The notes: generated from the letters alone by a model not told the origin. Shown: positions 16,666 through 25,977, numbered from the stretch's first letter. The stretch is 64,000 bases of DNA from JABDMH01 sp965223165 (GCA_965223165.1 CBDCVQ010000016.1:62001-126000); one strand, 5' to 3'. Program-made: numbers and translations.

Positions 16666-16728
16666 AAGTCCATACGTTTAATTGGTACCAAGATACCGGG
16701 CTATAAGCCAAGACTTTCATGGCTGTTG
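16656..16728 (-). promoter_or_regulatory. Stem-loop pairing the IS110 transposase start; candidate bridge-RNA segment
   Basis: On the minus strand CAACAGCCAT (16728-16719) pairs perfectly with ATGGCTGTTG (16665-16656), the first ten bases of the transposase gene. Next to it AAGTC (16716-16712) pairs with GACTT (16670-16666), giving a 15-pair stem with a 2-base bulge. The 41-base loop holds the further self-complementary pieces GGCTTATAGCC and TTGGTACCAA. As an RNA this would bury the start codon. Its position in the non-coding upstream end also matches where IS110-group bridge RNAs are encoded. Confidence 0.55.
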
Positions 16729-16853
16729 GTGATTTCCTAAATCATGCATGTTTTTTTTAGAAAAACAGATTTCGAGTAGTCGATTTCCGCCGACTGAACG
16801 GGATAAAGATTAGTAGGGTAATTCAGAAGCTAGTGTAAACCTAGAATAACTAC

Positions 16854-17861
16854 ATGACGAGCAAAGAAGATCTATTAAAGAAGCTGGTGAGCGGCACTTG
16901 TTCGCAGGCCGACTTGCGCCAGCTATTCGACCTTATCCAGGAAGAGGAGTCCATAGACGAGAAGGAGATGAAGGCATTTTGGGATCAGACAGACAATTTT
17001 CCAGCATTGAAAGTGGAGCTCCGAGAAAGAATTCATGGCCGGGCCAAAGACAAGATTAGAGCCTTGGCGGTCTCGGAGCATACGAATCCGGTGCGTGCAC
17101 GCGGTCGGCGATCCATGGTCAAGCAGATATTCAAATATGCGGCAGCTGCTAGCATAGTACTGGCACTTGGCTATGCTGTCACAATCTGGTTGGCTGATTT
17201 GCCTGAAGACCAACTGGTGTACGTGACCGATTTTGGTGAGCGGCAATCCATCACCCTGCCCGATGGATCGCTGGTGACGTTAAATGCCGACTCCGAGATG
17301 AGGGTGGATCGGAATTGGGCTCCCGAGGGCGGCGGGGAGGTTTGGTTGAGCGGCGAGGCCTTTTTTGAGGTGGTAAAGAAGACAGAGCCCTCGGCAAAGT
17401 TTAGCGTACACACCACGGGCCTGACCGTTGACGTGATGGGCACCGCCTTTAATGTGCACAATAGAAATGAGGAGACCAAAGTATTTCTGGAGGAGGGTAG
17501 TATCAATCTAAACTTAGACCGCTCAGGGTCTAGGGTGCAAATGAAGCCGGGTGAAATGCTGAGATACTCCGCCACCTTTGATCGAATCCTAGAGCATAAG
17601 AGCTCTTCCAAGGAAAAATTTACCTCTTGGAAGGATGGAACATTGCTATTTGTAGAGTCAGTGATGAAGGATGTACTCAGCCGGATGGAGGAGATCTATG
17701 GCATCCACATAGAAGTGACTGACCCAGCGATTTATGACAGACGAGTGAGCCTTGGCGTCCCGATCGAAGATGTTGAGATCGCGATGACCGTACTCGCCCG
17801 AGGCATGAACTTGAGATTTACCCGCAGTCAAGAAAATTTTCTTATCGAAAGCCTAAAATAG
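16854..17861 (+). CDS. FecR-family anti-sigma factor with DUF4974
   Basis: A 335-residue inner-membrane anti-sigma factor. The cytoplasmic N-terminus (residues 1-90) should bind the sigma factor. One transmembrane helix lies near 92-113 (YAAAASIVLALGYAVTIWL). The periplasmic FecR domain spans about 120-220 (ITLPDGSLVTLNADSEM, EVWLSGEAFFEV, VMGTAFNVHN), and a DUF4974 domain closes the protein (about 255-330). It relays ligand binding from the STN domain of the SusC protein to the ECF sigma factor at 14565. The SusC gene starts 32 bases downstream in the same direction. The natural leader on the 5' side has been disturbed or replaced by the IS110 insertion. Confidence 0.93.
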   Translation: MTSKEDLLKKLVSGTCSQADLRQLFDLIQEEESIDEKEMKAFWDQTDNFPALKVELRERIHGRAKDKIRALAVSEHTNPVRARGRRSMVKQIFKYAAAASIVLALGYAVTIWLADLPEDQLVYVTDFGERQSITLPDGSLVTLNADSEMRVDRNWAPEGGGEVWLSGEAFFEVVKKTEPSAKFSVHTTGLTVDVMGTAFNVHNRNEETKVFLEEGSINLNLDRSGSRVQMKPGEMLRYSATFDRILEHKSSSKEKFTSWKDGTLLFVESVMKDVLSRMEEIYGIHIEVTDPAIYDRRVSLGVPIEDVEIAMTVLARGMNLRFTRSQENFLIESLK

Positions 17862-17893
17862 GTAAAACAGCCTCAGTAAAAAATACTCTGACA

Positions 17894-20800
17894 ATGATGC
17901 AAATGAAAAATCGAATCGGATTGCTTTTTTTCCTAATGGTCTTGTCAGGCAGTTTGACTGCTTGGTCCATTGGGACCAGCCCAGAAATGTCAGCTCAGGC
18001 ACGGCCGCTTAACAGAGTCCTGGACGAGCTCGGCAAAGAATATCAGGTATTCTTCACCTATGATGTGGACCGATATGCCGATCTGGATGTCCACTTTGAG
18101 ATGCGGAAGAACGAGAAAATCGATGTTGCCATAAATCGCCTTCTGTCAGCCACTAATCTCAGATACGAATCCTACGGTACCAAGTACTTCGTGATTTTTG
18201 AAAACAATAAGCAAGGGGGCAAGAAGGCCCGAAAATTAATTAGGAAGGTCAAGCAAATACAACGACTTGAGACGCAGGGCAAGGTCAGCTTTCAGCGTAG
18301 CGATCGAAAGCCCGATAAGCTCTTGCAGACGGTCGCCGAGTCAGTGAGCGCTCTATTTGACGAACGGACCATTTCAGGATCGGTCACAGCTGAGGGACAA
18401 CCGCTGATTGGCGTAAACGTGCTAGTGAAGAATACGTCGATAGGGACGGCAACTGATTTGAACGGACAGTTCAGTCTAGTGGTCCCCGATGAAGCTGCCA
18501 CTCTTGTCTTTTCATACACCGGGTATCGGACGGAGGAGATCGAGTTGGGTGACCAGAGTCACATCGAGGTGGAAATGATGTTCGACATGGCAAGGCTGGA
18601 AGAGGTTGTTGTGGTCGGGTACGGTAGCGTCAAAAAGAGGGATCTGACGGGATCTGTTGGAAAGGTGGATATCTTGGAAACGTTAAAGACCCCGGTGGCC
18701 AGTATTGACCAGGCAATACAGGGCAGAGTGTCCGGTGTTCAGGTCACGTCGATTAGCGGCCAACCTGGAGCCGGTACCACCATCCGAATACGCGGAGGTA
18801 ATTCCATCAATGCTGGCAACGAGCCCCTCTATGTGGTTGACGGATTTGTAGGTGGGATCGATATTAATTCCATCAACCCCAATGATATCGAGTCCATTGA
18901 AGTCCTAAAGGATGCCTCATCGCTCTCGATTTATGGTGCGAGAGGCTCCAATGGGGTGATTCTGATTACCACAAAGAAGGGGAGAGAGGGAAGAGCCAAC
19001 GTGGAGGTGTCAAGCTACTACGGTATCCAGTCCTTGGCGAGAAAGATCGACTTTCTGGGAGCGCAGGAATTTATGGACTGGGCAAATGCTGGGGAGAGCT
19101 TTCTGGGGAACGCAGATGTGGCCTTCACGGACGAAGATCGTGCACGTATCGGTGATGGAACGGATTGGCAGGAGGTTGTGACTCAATCTGCACAGATGTA
19201 CAATGCACAGCTATCCATCAGTGGTGGCACCGCGCAGACGCAGTATTATCTCTCAGGCAATTATTTCGATCAGGAAGGAATATTGGTTGGAAATGAATAC
19301 AACCGATCACAGTTGCGATTTAATCTTGATCACAAGTTTTCTCCATTCTTCGAAATGGGCACCAACGTCAATTTATCGCGGATAAAAAATGTGCCACAGA
19401 ACTTTAATGCAGGTATCGTCTTTGATGGACAGCCTGCCATCCCTGTCTTTCTCGAGGATGGCACGTATTCTGTCGAATATCCTATCAATGGGATCAACTT
19501 TAATAATCCCCTGGCCCAAAATGAATTTATTGAGGACGAACGATTTACCAATCAACTCTATTCCAATACATATGCCCAACTCAATTTACTGCCGAATCTG
19601 CAGTTTCGCTCGACCATAGGGATGAGTTTGAGAGATTTTAAACGCAATCTTTTTACTTCTTCACAATTGCCGACTAATCTGAGGAGTGGTCGGCCAGCCA
19701 CCGGCCGTGTGGTAAGGAGCGACCGTGTCTCCGTCTTGACCGAAAATACATTGAACTATCAACTGGACATCGGCGGCAGGCATAGTCTTGGCTTTTTAGC
19801 TGGATTTACCTATCAGAGGCAGCAGTTGGAGCAGTCTGAAGCCATTTCGGACAATATCCAAAATGATCTTTTGTCTTATTATGGACTTGGTCTTTCCAAT
19901 CCTGAAGATACACGAACGAACAATGATTTTGATGCCTTTCGCATTTCGTCGCTTATCGGTCGTATCAGCTATAGTTATGCCAATAGGTATCTGGTGACCG
20001 CCACGGCACGTCGGGACGGCTCTTCAAAGTTTGGAGAGAACAATCGATATGCATTTTTTCCGGCGGTGGCGGTGGCTTGGAGACTTTCCGAAGAGTCATT
20101 TATTAAGAATCTTGAAATTTTTGACCATCTGAAACTTCGGGTGAGTTATGGGCAATCGGGAAATTCCAATGGCATCGGATCATTTCAGAGATTCCAGACA
20201 TTGGGTACGGGCTTCTCCTCTATTGGTACGGGAGGCCGTGCAGTGGCTGTCTTCAACGAGAGGTTGTCTAATCCTGATTTGAAATGGGAGACGACCGATC
20301 AGATAGACATTGGTCTCGATTTTGGATTCTTTGGGGGTCGCTTGTCCTTTGAAGTTGATTACTATTACAAGGAGACCAAAGATTTACTATTTACAAGAGA
20401 GATATCCAGCCAGACAGGATTTACCACGAGACTTGAAAATGTGGGTTCATTGAAGAATAACGGAGTGGACCTATTTGTCAGTGCTGTCATTGCCAGAAAG
20501 CGCGATTTCACTTGGGACGCCAGTTTGAATTTGTCTACCTACAAGAACGAGATTCTCGAGCTGGGCAGCGAAAATAGCATTGTCACCAGATCCCATGGTG
20601 TGAATGTGTCTAACCCGTCTGGACAGCTGATCGTGGGAGAACCCCTGGGCATCTTTACCGGCTGGAGAGTGCTTGGTGTCTATCGAGACCAGGCACAGAT
20701 CGATGCCGATGCCCTTACCAACAACTATGCACCCGGCGAGTTTCGGTACGAGGATATCAATGGCGATGGTACGATTGATCAAGATGATGTGACGGTGATT

Positions 20801-21304
20801 GGCAACTCCAATCCCGACTTCTACGGAGGATTGCAGAATAGCTTTAGTTATAAGGGCTTTGACCTGTCTGCCTTCCTACAGTTTAGTGTGGGCAATGACA
20901 TCTTTAACGAGAGAAAATTACTGAGCACGCGTACCCAAGTGGATAACGCTTATGCTTCCTTTGCAAATGCCTGGTCAGAAACGAACAGAGACACTGATAT
21001 ACCCGTACCCCAGGCTCAGAACGCGCAGGCCTCGACTTCCTTTGCCGTGGAGGATGCTTCGTTTCTTCGTCTAAAGACGATTTCCTTGGGCTATGAGTTG
21101 CCCGTAGAGAATTTGGGCTGGAGCATGAGCTCCTTGCGATTCTACTTCACAGCCAACAATTTGTTTCAAATTATTTCAGATGAATACAGCAATTATGATC
21201 CTGAAGTCAATACTCAGGGTACCAATGACCGGCTGCGTGGCTATGACAATATCGCCTATCCCAGTGCACGTACTTTCCTAATTGGTGTAAATGCACGCTT
21301 CTAA
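17894..21304 (+). CDS. SusC/RagA-type TonB-linked outer-membrane transporter with STN domain
   Basis: A 1136-residue outer-membrane glycan importer. A signal peptide (to about residue 25) is followed by an STN (secretin/TonB N-terminal) signalling domain near 35-105, with the typical LNRVLDELGKEYQVFFTYD opening. Then come a carboxypeptidase-like beta-sandwich near 160-235 (ISGSVTAEGQPLIGVNVLVK, TDLNGQFSL), the SusC TonB-box region (LEEVVVVGYGSVKKRDLTG), a plug near 250-360 with PLYVVDGF and LKDASSLSIYGARGSNGVI, and a barrel ending in phenylalanine (GVNARF). The STN domain marks it as a transducer that signals through the FecR protein just upstream. The SusD partner begins 30 bases downstream. 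The adjoining sulfatases suggest a sulfated glycan. Confidence 0.95.
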   Translation: MMQMKNRIGLLFFLMVLSGSLTAWSIGTSPEMSAQARPLNRVLDELGKEYQVFFTYDVDRYADLDVHFEMRKNEKIDVAINRLLSATNLRYESYGTKYFVIFENNKQGGKKARKLIRKVKQIQRLETQGKVSFQRSDRKPDKLLQTVAESVSALFDERTISGSVTAEGQPLIGVNVLVKNTSIGTATDLNGQFSLVVPDEAATLVFSYTGYRTEEIELGDQSHIEVEMMFDMARLEEVVVVGYGSVKKRDLTGSVGKVDILETLKTPVASIDQAIQGRVSGVQVTSISGQPGAGTTIRIRGGNSINAGNEPLYVVDGFVGGIDINSINPNDIESIEVLKDASSLSIYGARGSNGVILITTKKGREGRANVEVSSYYGIQSLARKIDFLGAQEFMDWANAGESFLGNADVAFTDEDRARIGDGTDWQEVVTQSAQMYNAQLSISGGTAQTQYYLSGNYFDQEGILVGNEYNRSQLRFNLDHKFSPFFEMGTNVNLSRIKNVPQNFNAGIVFDGQPAIPVFLEDGTYSVEYPINGINFNNPLAQNEFIEDERFTNQLYSNTYAQLNLLPNLQFRSTIGMSLRDFKRNLFTSSQLPTNLRSGRPATGRVVRSDRVSVLTENTLNYQLDIGGRHSLGFLAGFTYQRQQLEQSEAISDNIQNDLLSYYGLGLSNPEDTRTNNDFDAFRISSLIGRISYSYANRYLVTATARRDGSSKFGENNRYAFFPAVAVAWRLSEESFIKNLEIFDHLKLRVSYGQSGNSNGIGSFQRFQTLGTGFSSIGTGGRAVAVFNERLSNPDLKWETTDQIDIGLDFGFFGGRLSFEVDYYYKETKDLLFTREISSQTGFTTRLENVGSLKNNGVDLFVSAVIARKRDFTWDASLNLSTYKNEILELGSENSIVTRSHGVNVSNPSGQLIVGEPLGIFTGWRVLGVYRDQAQIDADALTNNYAPGEFRYEDINGDGTIDQDDVTVIGNSNPDFYGGLQNSFSYKGFDLSAFLQFSVGNDIFNERKLLSTRTQVDNAYASFANAWSETNRDTDIPVPQAQNAQASTSFAVEDASFLRLKTISLGYELPVENLGWSMSSLRFYFTANNLFQIISDEYSNYDPEVNTQGTNDRLRGYDNIAYPSARTFLIGVNARF

Positions 21305-21334
21305 TCCAGTGAGCAAGACTCTTTAAAATCACAA

Positions 21335-22825
21335 ATGATGAAAAAAGTCCTATTCTATCTGACGATTCTTATGCTCTCCACTTCTTCTTGTGAGTCTCTC
21401 CTTGATGAAGATCCCAGAGATCTAATCGATCCCGGCAGATTCTATCAGTCCGAAGCAGATGCAGTGTCCGCCATCGCTGGGATTTACTCGCACCTTCTCA
21501 ACGCAAATACCTGGGGCGTCCAGATGGATATCCTTTATGGCGTCAATCACGACCTACTGGCCCCAACTCGAGTCTTGGGAGCTGGGCAGCAATTCATGGG
21601 CTATCGCTGGGATGCCAGTACGGAGAGATTCCGAGTGATATGGAGAGAACTCTACCAAGCAGTCAATGACGCCAATTTAGCGATCAGAGAGATTTCCAGC
21701 TCAGATATTCCAACCGAGGTAAAAAATGATGTTGTGGGCGAAGCGTTGTTTCTGCGTGCTTTTGTCTACTACTATCTGGCGGCGACATTTGGGGATGTAC
21801 CTTTATTTACGGAGCCAAATACAGGCGATAATTTTGCCATGACCGGTCAAGCTCCAAGAACTCCTCGATCTCAAATTTATGAACAAATTATTGCGGACTG
21901 CGAGCTGGCAGAACAAGGTCTTCCTAGCAAGCGATCCGCGGAGAGGGCACGAGCCACCAAGTGGGCTGCCAAGGCTTTGAAAATGAAGACCTACCTGTGG
22001 ATGGAGAATTATCAGGGAGCGAAAGCAGCCGCCCTGGATATTATCCAAAATTCCCACCATCGCTTACTGCCGGCATTTGAGGACATATTTGATGCAAACA
22101 ATGAATTTAATGATGAGATCATTTATCAGTTTGATCACATCAGTCAGGAGGTGCAGACCAATCGAGCTGCCAGATTTTCTCCGCGTGGACAAGATGACGG
22201 TGTAGCCGCAAAGGACCGCCCCTTCGTATTCACACTTGGATTTGGCTTTTTTACTTTATACAAGAGTTTTGCAAAGTCCTATGCCGAGAATGATCTGCGG
22301 AGAGGCATGTCTGTATATGACCAAATTAGTGACGAAATCCCATTGCGCTATACCTACCTTCCTAAACAATGGCGCGTAGAGGAGCCGAGAGGAAATACCG
22401 GACTAAACTACAAGTTCTATCGATTAGGAGATGTCTACTTGAATCTGGCGGAAGCGGAAAATGAGCTTAGTGGACCTACACAAGAAGCATTTGATGCGAT
22501 TAACGTGGTGCGAGAGCGAGCAGGACTGGAACCGTTGGCCGGCCTGGATGCCGGGCAGTTGAGGGAGGCAATCCGGATGGAGAGAGCCTGGGAGCTGGTG
22601 GGCGAGGGTAATCATCGAAAACTAGATCTTCTTCGGTGGGGGACATTGGGCCAAGCGTTGAGCGCAAGATTGGAGGCAGAATCCAATGAACCCGATCGTG
22701 GACCAAACAATTTGGCGACCATCACGCTGACGGCCAATAATTTTGATGAGTTTAAGTCGATCGGGCCGATTCCCGCCGCAGAAATCTTGCTTAATCCAAA
22801 TCTAGTGCAGAATCCGGGCTATTAA
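21335..22825 (+). CDS. RagB/SusD-family glycan-binding lipoprotein
   Basis: A 496-residue surface lipoprotein that forms the lid of the SusC transporter encoded 30 bases upstream. The signal peptide ends in the lipobox STSSC with lipidated Cys19, followed by the usual ESLLDEDPRDLIDPGRF start. TPR-like helices of the SusD fold occupy the N-terminal half (FLRAFVYYYLAATFGDVPLF is the conserved block near 145), and the C-terminal SusD segment includes YRLGDVYLNLAEAEN, INVVRERAG and IRMERAWELVGEGNHRKLDL. Length and features are ordinary for the family. It precedes two sulfatases in the same operon, so its ligand is probably sulfated. Confidence 0.95.
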   Translation: MMKKVLFYLTILMLSTSSCESLLDEDPRDLIDPGRFYQSEADAVSAIAGIYSHLLNANTWGVQMDILYGVNHDLLAPTRVLGAGQQFMGYRWDASTERFRVIWRELYQAVNDANLAIREISSSDIPTEVKNDVVGEALFLRAFVYYYLAATFGDVPLFTEPNTGDNFAMTGQAPRTPRSQIYEQIIADCELAEQGLPSKRSAERARATKWAAKALKMKTYLWMENYQGAKAAALDIIQNSHHRLLPAFEDIFDANNEFNDEIIYQFDHISQEVQTNRAARFSPRGQDDGVAAKDRPFVFTLGFGFFTLYKSFAKSYAENDLRRGMSVYDQISDEIPLRYTYLPKQWRVEEPRGNTGLNYKFYRLGDVYLNLAEAENELSGPTQEAFDAINVVRERAGLEPLAGLDAGQLREAIRMERAWELVGEGNHRKLDLLRWGTLGQALSARLEAESNEPDRGPNNLATITLTANNFDEFKSIGPIPAAEILLNPNLVQNPGY

Positions 22826-22880
22826 AGGCTCCCCGGGGTCTGTCTTATCTTTGAGACATTTCCGAGGTGTATCTAAGTTC

Positions 22881-24287
22881 ATGGTGATGAAGTTTTTGTG
22901 GATACTCCCCCTTGCTTTGCTTCCTATTGATCTTGCCCAGCCATTGGGGCGAGTCGAAAGTGACAGGGCATCTGCCCGACCCAACATTATTTTCATCATG
23001 TCCGATGACCAGGGTTATGGCGACTTGGGCTGCTACGGCAGCGAGCACATCCGCACCCCCAACCTGGACAGGATGGCTAGTGAAGGGTTGAAGTTTAGTC
23101 AGGCCTATGCCGGCAGTCCTGTGTGCGCCCCGACAAGATGCTCCCTGCTGACTGGGCTCCATAGCGGCCACATTACCAGACGAGATAACCGCTCGTCAGA
23201 TGATGCCGATAAGCCCTTTCAACAAAGGAAGCTCATACCGATGCGACCCGATGATTTCACCATCGGAGCACTGCTTCAGACGGCCGGATATGCGACAGGT
23301 TGCATTGGCAAATGGGGCCTCGGCAATCCTGGCACCACAGGCACCCCGGACCTGCATGGCTTCGACTATTTCTTTGGCTACCTAGATCAAGTGCATGCGC
23401 ACGATTATTATGCGCCTTTCTTGATGCGCAATCTTGATACGATCCGCATTGCCGAGAATGAATCAAATCGTCAAGGCGTGTATACGCACGATCTGCTGAT
23501 GGAAGAGGCCTATGAATTTGTCCGGAGTAATAAAGACCATCCGTTTTTCCTCTACTTGCCCCTCACCTTGCCGCATGGTAAGTATGTCATCCCCGACAAT
23601 AGCGAGTATGCAGATCAGTCCTGGCCCGAAGAAGTCAAGAATTATGCCGCCATGGTCACGCTCATGGATCGGGATGTGGGTAGATTGTTGGCGCTCTTAA
23701 AGGAGTTGACGCTTGATGATAATACGATCGTCTTTTTCACTTCGGACAATGGTCCCAATCCGCCTTTCGTCAAGGCCCTGCAAAGCAACAAGCCTTTTCG
23801 GGGAGGAAAGCGACAATTGCTCGAAGGAGGGATTAGGGTCCCCATGATCGCTCGATGGCCGGGAGTAATCGAGGCGGGTGGCAGCAGTGACTATGCCTGG
23901 GCATTTTGGGATGTGCTGCCCACCTTGGCAGAGTTGGCTGATGTGCAGCCACCTGCAGACACAGATGGTGTTTCTATTGTACCCACTCTGTTGGGTGCGC
24001 CGCAACCAGCAAAAGAGTACCTCTACTGGGAGTATTACAGTCCCTTTCAACAGGCCGTGCGTGTAGGCCAATGGAAGGGGATTCGCTTGGGCATTCATGA
24101 TCCCCTTCATCTCTATGACTTGCGCAGTGATCTCCAAGAAAAAGTCGACCTTGCCGACAAACATCCACAAATGGTGCAAAAAATGGAAGAGATCATGACG
24201 GCGCAACATGAAGACACAAGGTTTTGGCCAGTGGTTGAGCAAGCTCGACCCTCGACGAAGGCCATGCTTCTACCTGCAAACAACTAG
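22881..24287 (+). CDS. Sulfatase (arylsulfatase A type), exported
   Basis: A type I sulfatase of about 468 residues that hydrolyses sulfate esters after maturation of an active-site cysteine to formylglycine. The frame opens at 22851, but the ATG at 22881 (or 22887) directly precedes a hydrophobic signal peptide and is preferred. The maturation motif is CAPTR (Cys82 from the 22881 start) in SPVCAPTRCSLLTG. The calcium site begins with Asp42-Asp43 in IFIMSDDQGYGDLG and is completed by FTSDNGP near residue 290. The layout (GCYGSEHIRTPNLDRMA) is that of family S1 sulfatases. It lies 55 bases after the SusD gene and 12 before a second sulfatase. The glycan position cleaved cannot be read from sequence. 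The anaerobic-type maturase would have to be encoded elsewhere. Confidence 0.93.
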   Translation: MVMKFLWILPLALLPIDLAQPLGRVESDRASARPNIIFIMSDDQGYGDLGCYGSEHIRTPNLDRMASEGLKFSQAYAGSPVCAPTRCSLLTGLHSGHITRRDNRSSDDADKPFQQRKLIPMRPDDFTIGALLQTAGYATGCIGKWGLGNPGTTGTPDLHGFDYFFGYLDQVHAHDYYAPFLMRNLDTIRIAENESNRQGVYTHDLLMEEAYEFVRSNKDHPFFLYLPLTLPHGKYVIPDNSEYADQSWPEEVKNYAAMVTLMDRDVGRLLALLKELTLDDNTIVFFTSDNGPNPPFVKALQSNKPFRGGKRQLLEGGIRVPMIARWPGVIEAGGSSDYAWAFWDVLPTLAELADVQPPADTDGVSIVPTLLGAPQPAKEYLYWEYYSPFQQAVRVGQWKGIRLGIHDPLHLYDLRSDLQEKVDLADKHPQMVQKMEEIMTAQHEDTRFWPVVEQARPSTKAMLLPANN

Positions 24288-24299
24288 TCGAGTCTCGCC

Positions 24300-25781
24300 A
24301 TGAACCTTACCTCGTGTGCCGCGGCGATCCTGCTTTGTCTTTCCGGTATCCAGGTCTCCGCACAAGTAGACCGACCACCCAACCTTCTGGTACTTCATAC
24401 GGATGAGCATAACTTTCGCACCCTAGGGTGCTATCGGGCCACGCTCAAGAAGGATCAGGCACTGATGTGGGGGGAGGCGGTCGTCGAGACACCACATATC
24501 GACTGGCTGGCCGATCAGGGAGTGTTGTGCACGAGTTTCTACGCTACTACGCCCGTGTGTGCTCCCTCCCGGGCCTCCTTTGTGTCAGGGCTGTATCCCC
24601 AGAAGACCGCCGTCGTCACCAACAACATGTCGCTGAACGACGACATTGTCACCTTTGCCACTGTGTTGCAAGAGCAGGGCTATGAGACGGGCTATGCCGG
24701 CAAGTGGCACCTGGACGGACCATCGAAGCCGGGCTGGGCACCGAAGCGTCAGTTTGGTTTTGAGGATAATCGTTTCATGTTCAATCGCGGTCACTGGAAG
24801 CAGTTGGCCGAGACTGACGACCGACGCTCGGGCATGGTGGCTTCACGTGATGACCAGGGCAATCCTACCTATGGGGTGGCAGGGGCGGATTCGCTCTCTT
24901 TCACCACCGATTTTCTTACCGACAGAGCGATAGATTTCATTCGACAAAAGGCCGAGGTGCCCTTCTGCTATATGGTCAGTTTTCCGGACCCCCATGGACC
25001 AAACACGGTGCGGGGACCCTATGCAGACATGTATAAAGAGGTCGAGATTCAACCGGCCCGTACGTTCGTGGCGGGCGTATCAGGCACCAATGGCGCGAGA
25101 GGGGTGGAGCGGCACGACATGGCTCAGTATTATGGCATGGCCAAGTGCATCGACGATAATGTAGGCCGATTGCTCGAGGTGCTGCGCGAAAGCGGCATCC
25201 TCGAACATACCATCATTGTGTTTACCTCGGATCATGGGGACATGTGTGGAGAGCATGGGCGGGTCAATAAGGGAGTGGCCTACGAGGCGTCGGCCAAGGT
25301 GCCCTTTATTGCCTTTTGGGCCGGACAAATCGCACAGGGTAAGGTGATCGATCAAGCGATGAGCTGCATTGATTTTTTGCCTACGATCCTGCAAGTCATG
25401 AGTGCACCAGCGATACCATCGACGGATGGACGAGACTTCTCCCACCTGTTTCGGGACAAAAGGTCAAAGGCCAGGGGTCAGGTACCAACGATCATTAGGG
25501 GCACACCTGGCCAGGATTGGGTTGCGGCGATCACGGCCCGGTACAAACTCGTCTATCGTGCTTCCGGAATCCCTCAATTATTTGATTTGAAAAGAGATCC
25601 TGACGAACTCGTCAATGACTACGATCGAGGCAGACTGCGTGGCGTGCGGCAGAGATTGGCACAGGCACTCCACGAGTACGGAGAAAACCATGATGATCCC
25701 CACTTGCAGTTGCCGATGATCAAGGAGGCGGTAGACAAGGACCGGAACGGAGTAGCTAGCAATTCTGGTTCTAAACCTTAA
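24300..25781 (+). CDS. Second sulfatase, exported
   Basis: A 493-residue S1-family sulfatase with signal peptide (MNLTSCAAAILLCLSGIQVSA). The formylglycine motif is CAPSR at Cys87-Arg91 in TTPVCAPSRASFVSGLYP; the metal site starts at Asp35 in LHTDEHNFRTLGCY and continues with FTSDHGDMCGEHG near residue 305. The TDEH start instead of SDDQ and the different spacing place it in another S1 subfamily than its neighbour, so the two enzymes probably remove sulfates from different positions of the same polymer. It follows the first sulfatase by 12 bases and is the last gene of the locus. No glycoside hydrolase or lyase accompanies the pair in this window, so backbone cleavage must be encoded elsewhere. 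Confidence 0.93.
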   Translation: MNLTSCAAAILLCLSGIQVSAQVDRPPNLLVLHTDEHNFRTLGCYRATLKKDQALMWGEAVVETPHIDWLADQGVLCTSFYATTPVCAPSRASFVSGLYPQKTAVVTNNMSLNDDIVTFATVLQEQGYETGYAGKWHLDGPSKPGWAPKRQFGFEDNRFMFNRGHWKQLAETDDRRSGMVASRDDQGNPTYGVAGADSLSFTTDFLTDRAIDFIRQKAEVPFCYMVSFPDPHGPNTVRGPYADMYKEVEIQPARTFVAGVSGTNGARGVERHDMAQYYGMAKCIDDNVGRLLEVLRESGILEHTIIVFTSDHGDMCGEHGRVNKGVAYEASAKVPFIAFWAGQIAQGKVIDQAMSCIDFLPTILQVMSAPAIPSTDGRDFSHLFRDKRSKARGQVPTIIRGTPGQDWVAAITARYKLVYRASGIPQLFDLKRDPDELVNDYDRGRLRGVRQRLAQALHEYGENHDDPHLQLPMIKEAVDKDRNGVASNSGSKP

Positions 25782-25787
25782 TTACTG

Positions 25788-25964
25788 CTATCCCCGGTCA
25801 GTATCCGATGACTTGGGTGGCTTCCATCTCCGCGCCTTCTTTAGGCTTTGAGAAATCATCCACTCCAGCTGCCCATTGACGCTTCTAAATTCGTCGGCAG
25901 CCCACTTTTCTACTGCCTTCATCGTCGACTCCTCGATGCGTAGTACAAATTTCTTCTTTGGCAT
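25788..25964 (-). CDS. Small Arc-type ribbon-helix-helix protein
   Basis: A 58-codon gene. The sequence starts MPKKKFVLRIEESTMKAVEK, continues WAADEFRSVNGQLEWMISQS and ends in a basic tail (LKKARRWKPPKSSDTDRG). FVLRI is the DNA-contacting beta strand and the two helices around FRSVNGQLEW complete an Arc/MetJ fold, so it should bind DNA as a dimer. It begins 13 bases after the SPFH gene stop on the same strand, and the two are probably co-transcribed. I recall the same neighbour pair from other Bacteroidota, but the link to SPFH function is unknown. Its stop lies 7 bases from the stop of the convergent sulfatase. Confidence 0.8.
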   Translation of the reverse strand: MPKKKFVLRIEESTMKAVEKWAADEFRSVNGQLEWMISQSLKKARRWKPPKSSDTDRG

Positions 25965-25977
25965 GCAGCCCGATAGA

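Larger units (their letters stand above)
15445..16728 (-). mobile_element. IS110-family insertion sequence (minimum extent; true ends not resolved)
   Basis: Contains one complete IS110-type transposase and the structured sequence upstream of it. IS110-family elements usually lack terminal inverted repeats and target duplications, and I could not fix the ends; they must lie somewhere in 15150-15444 and 16729-16853. The element is antisense to, and placed between, the sigma and anti-sigma genes of the sulfatase locus, both of which look intact. Confidence 0.75.
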
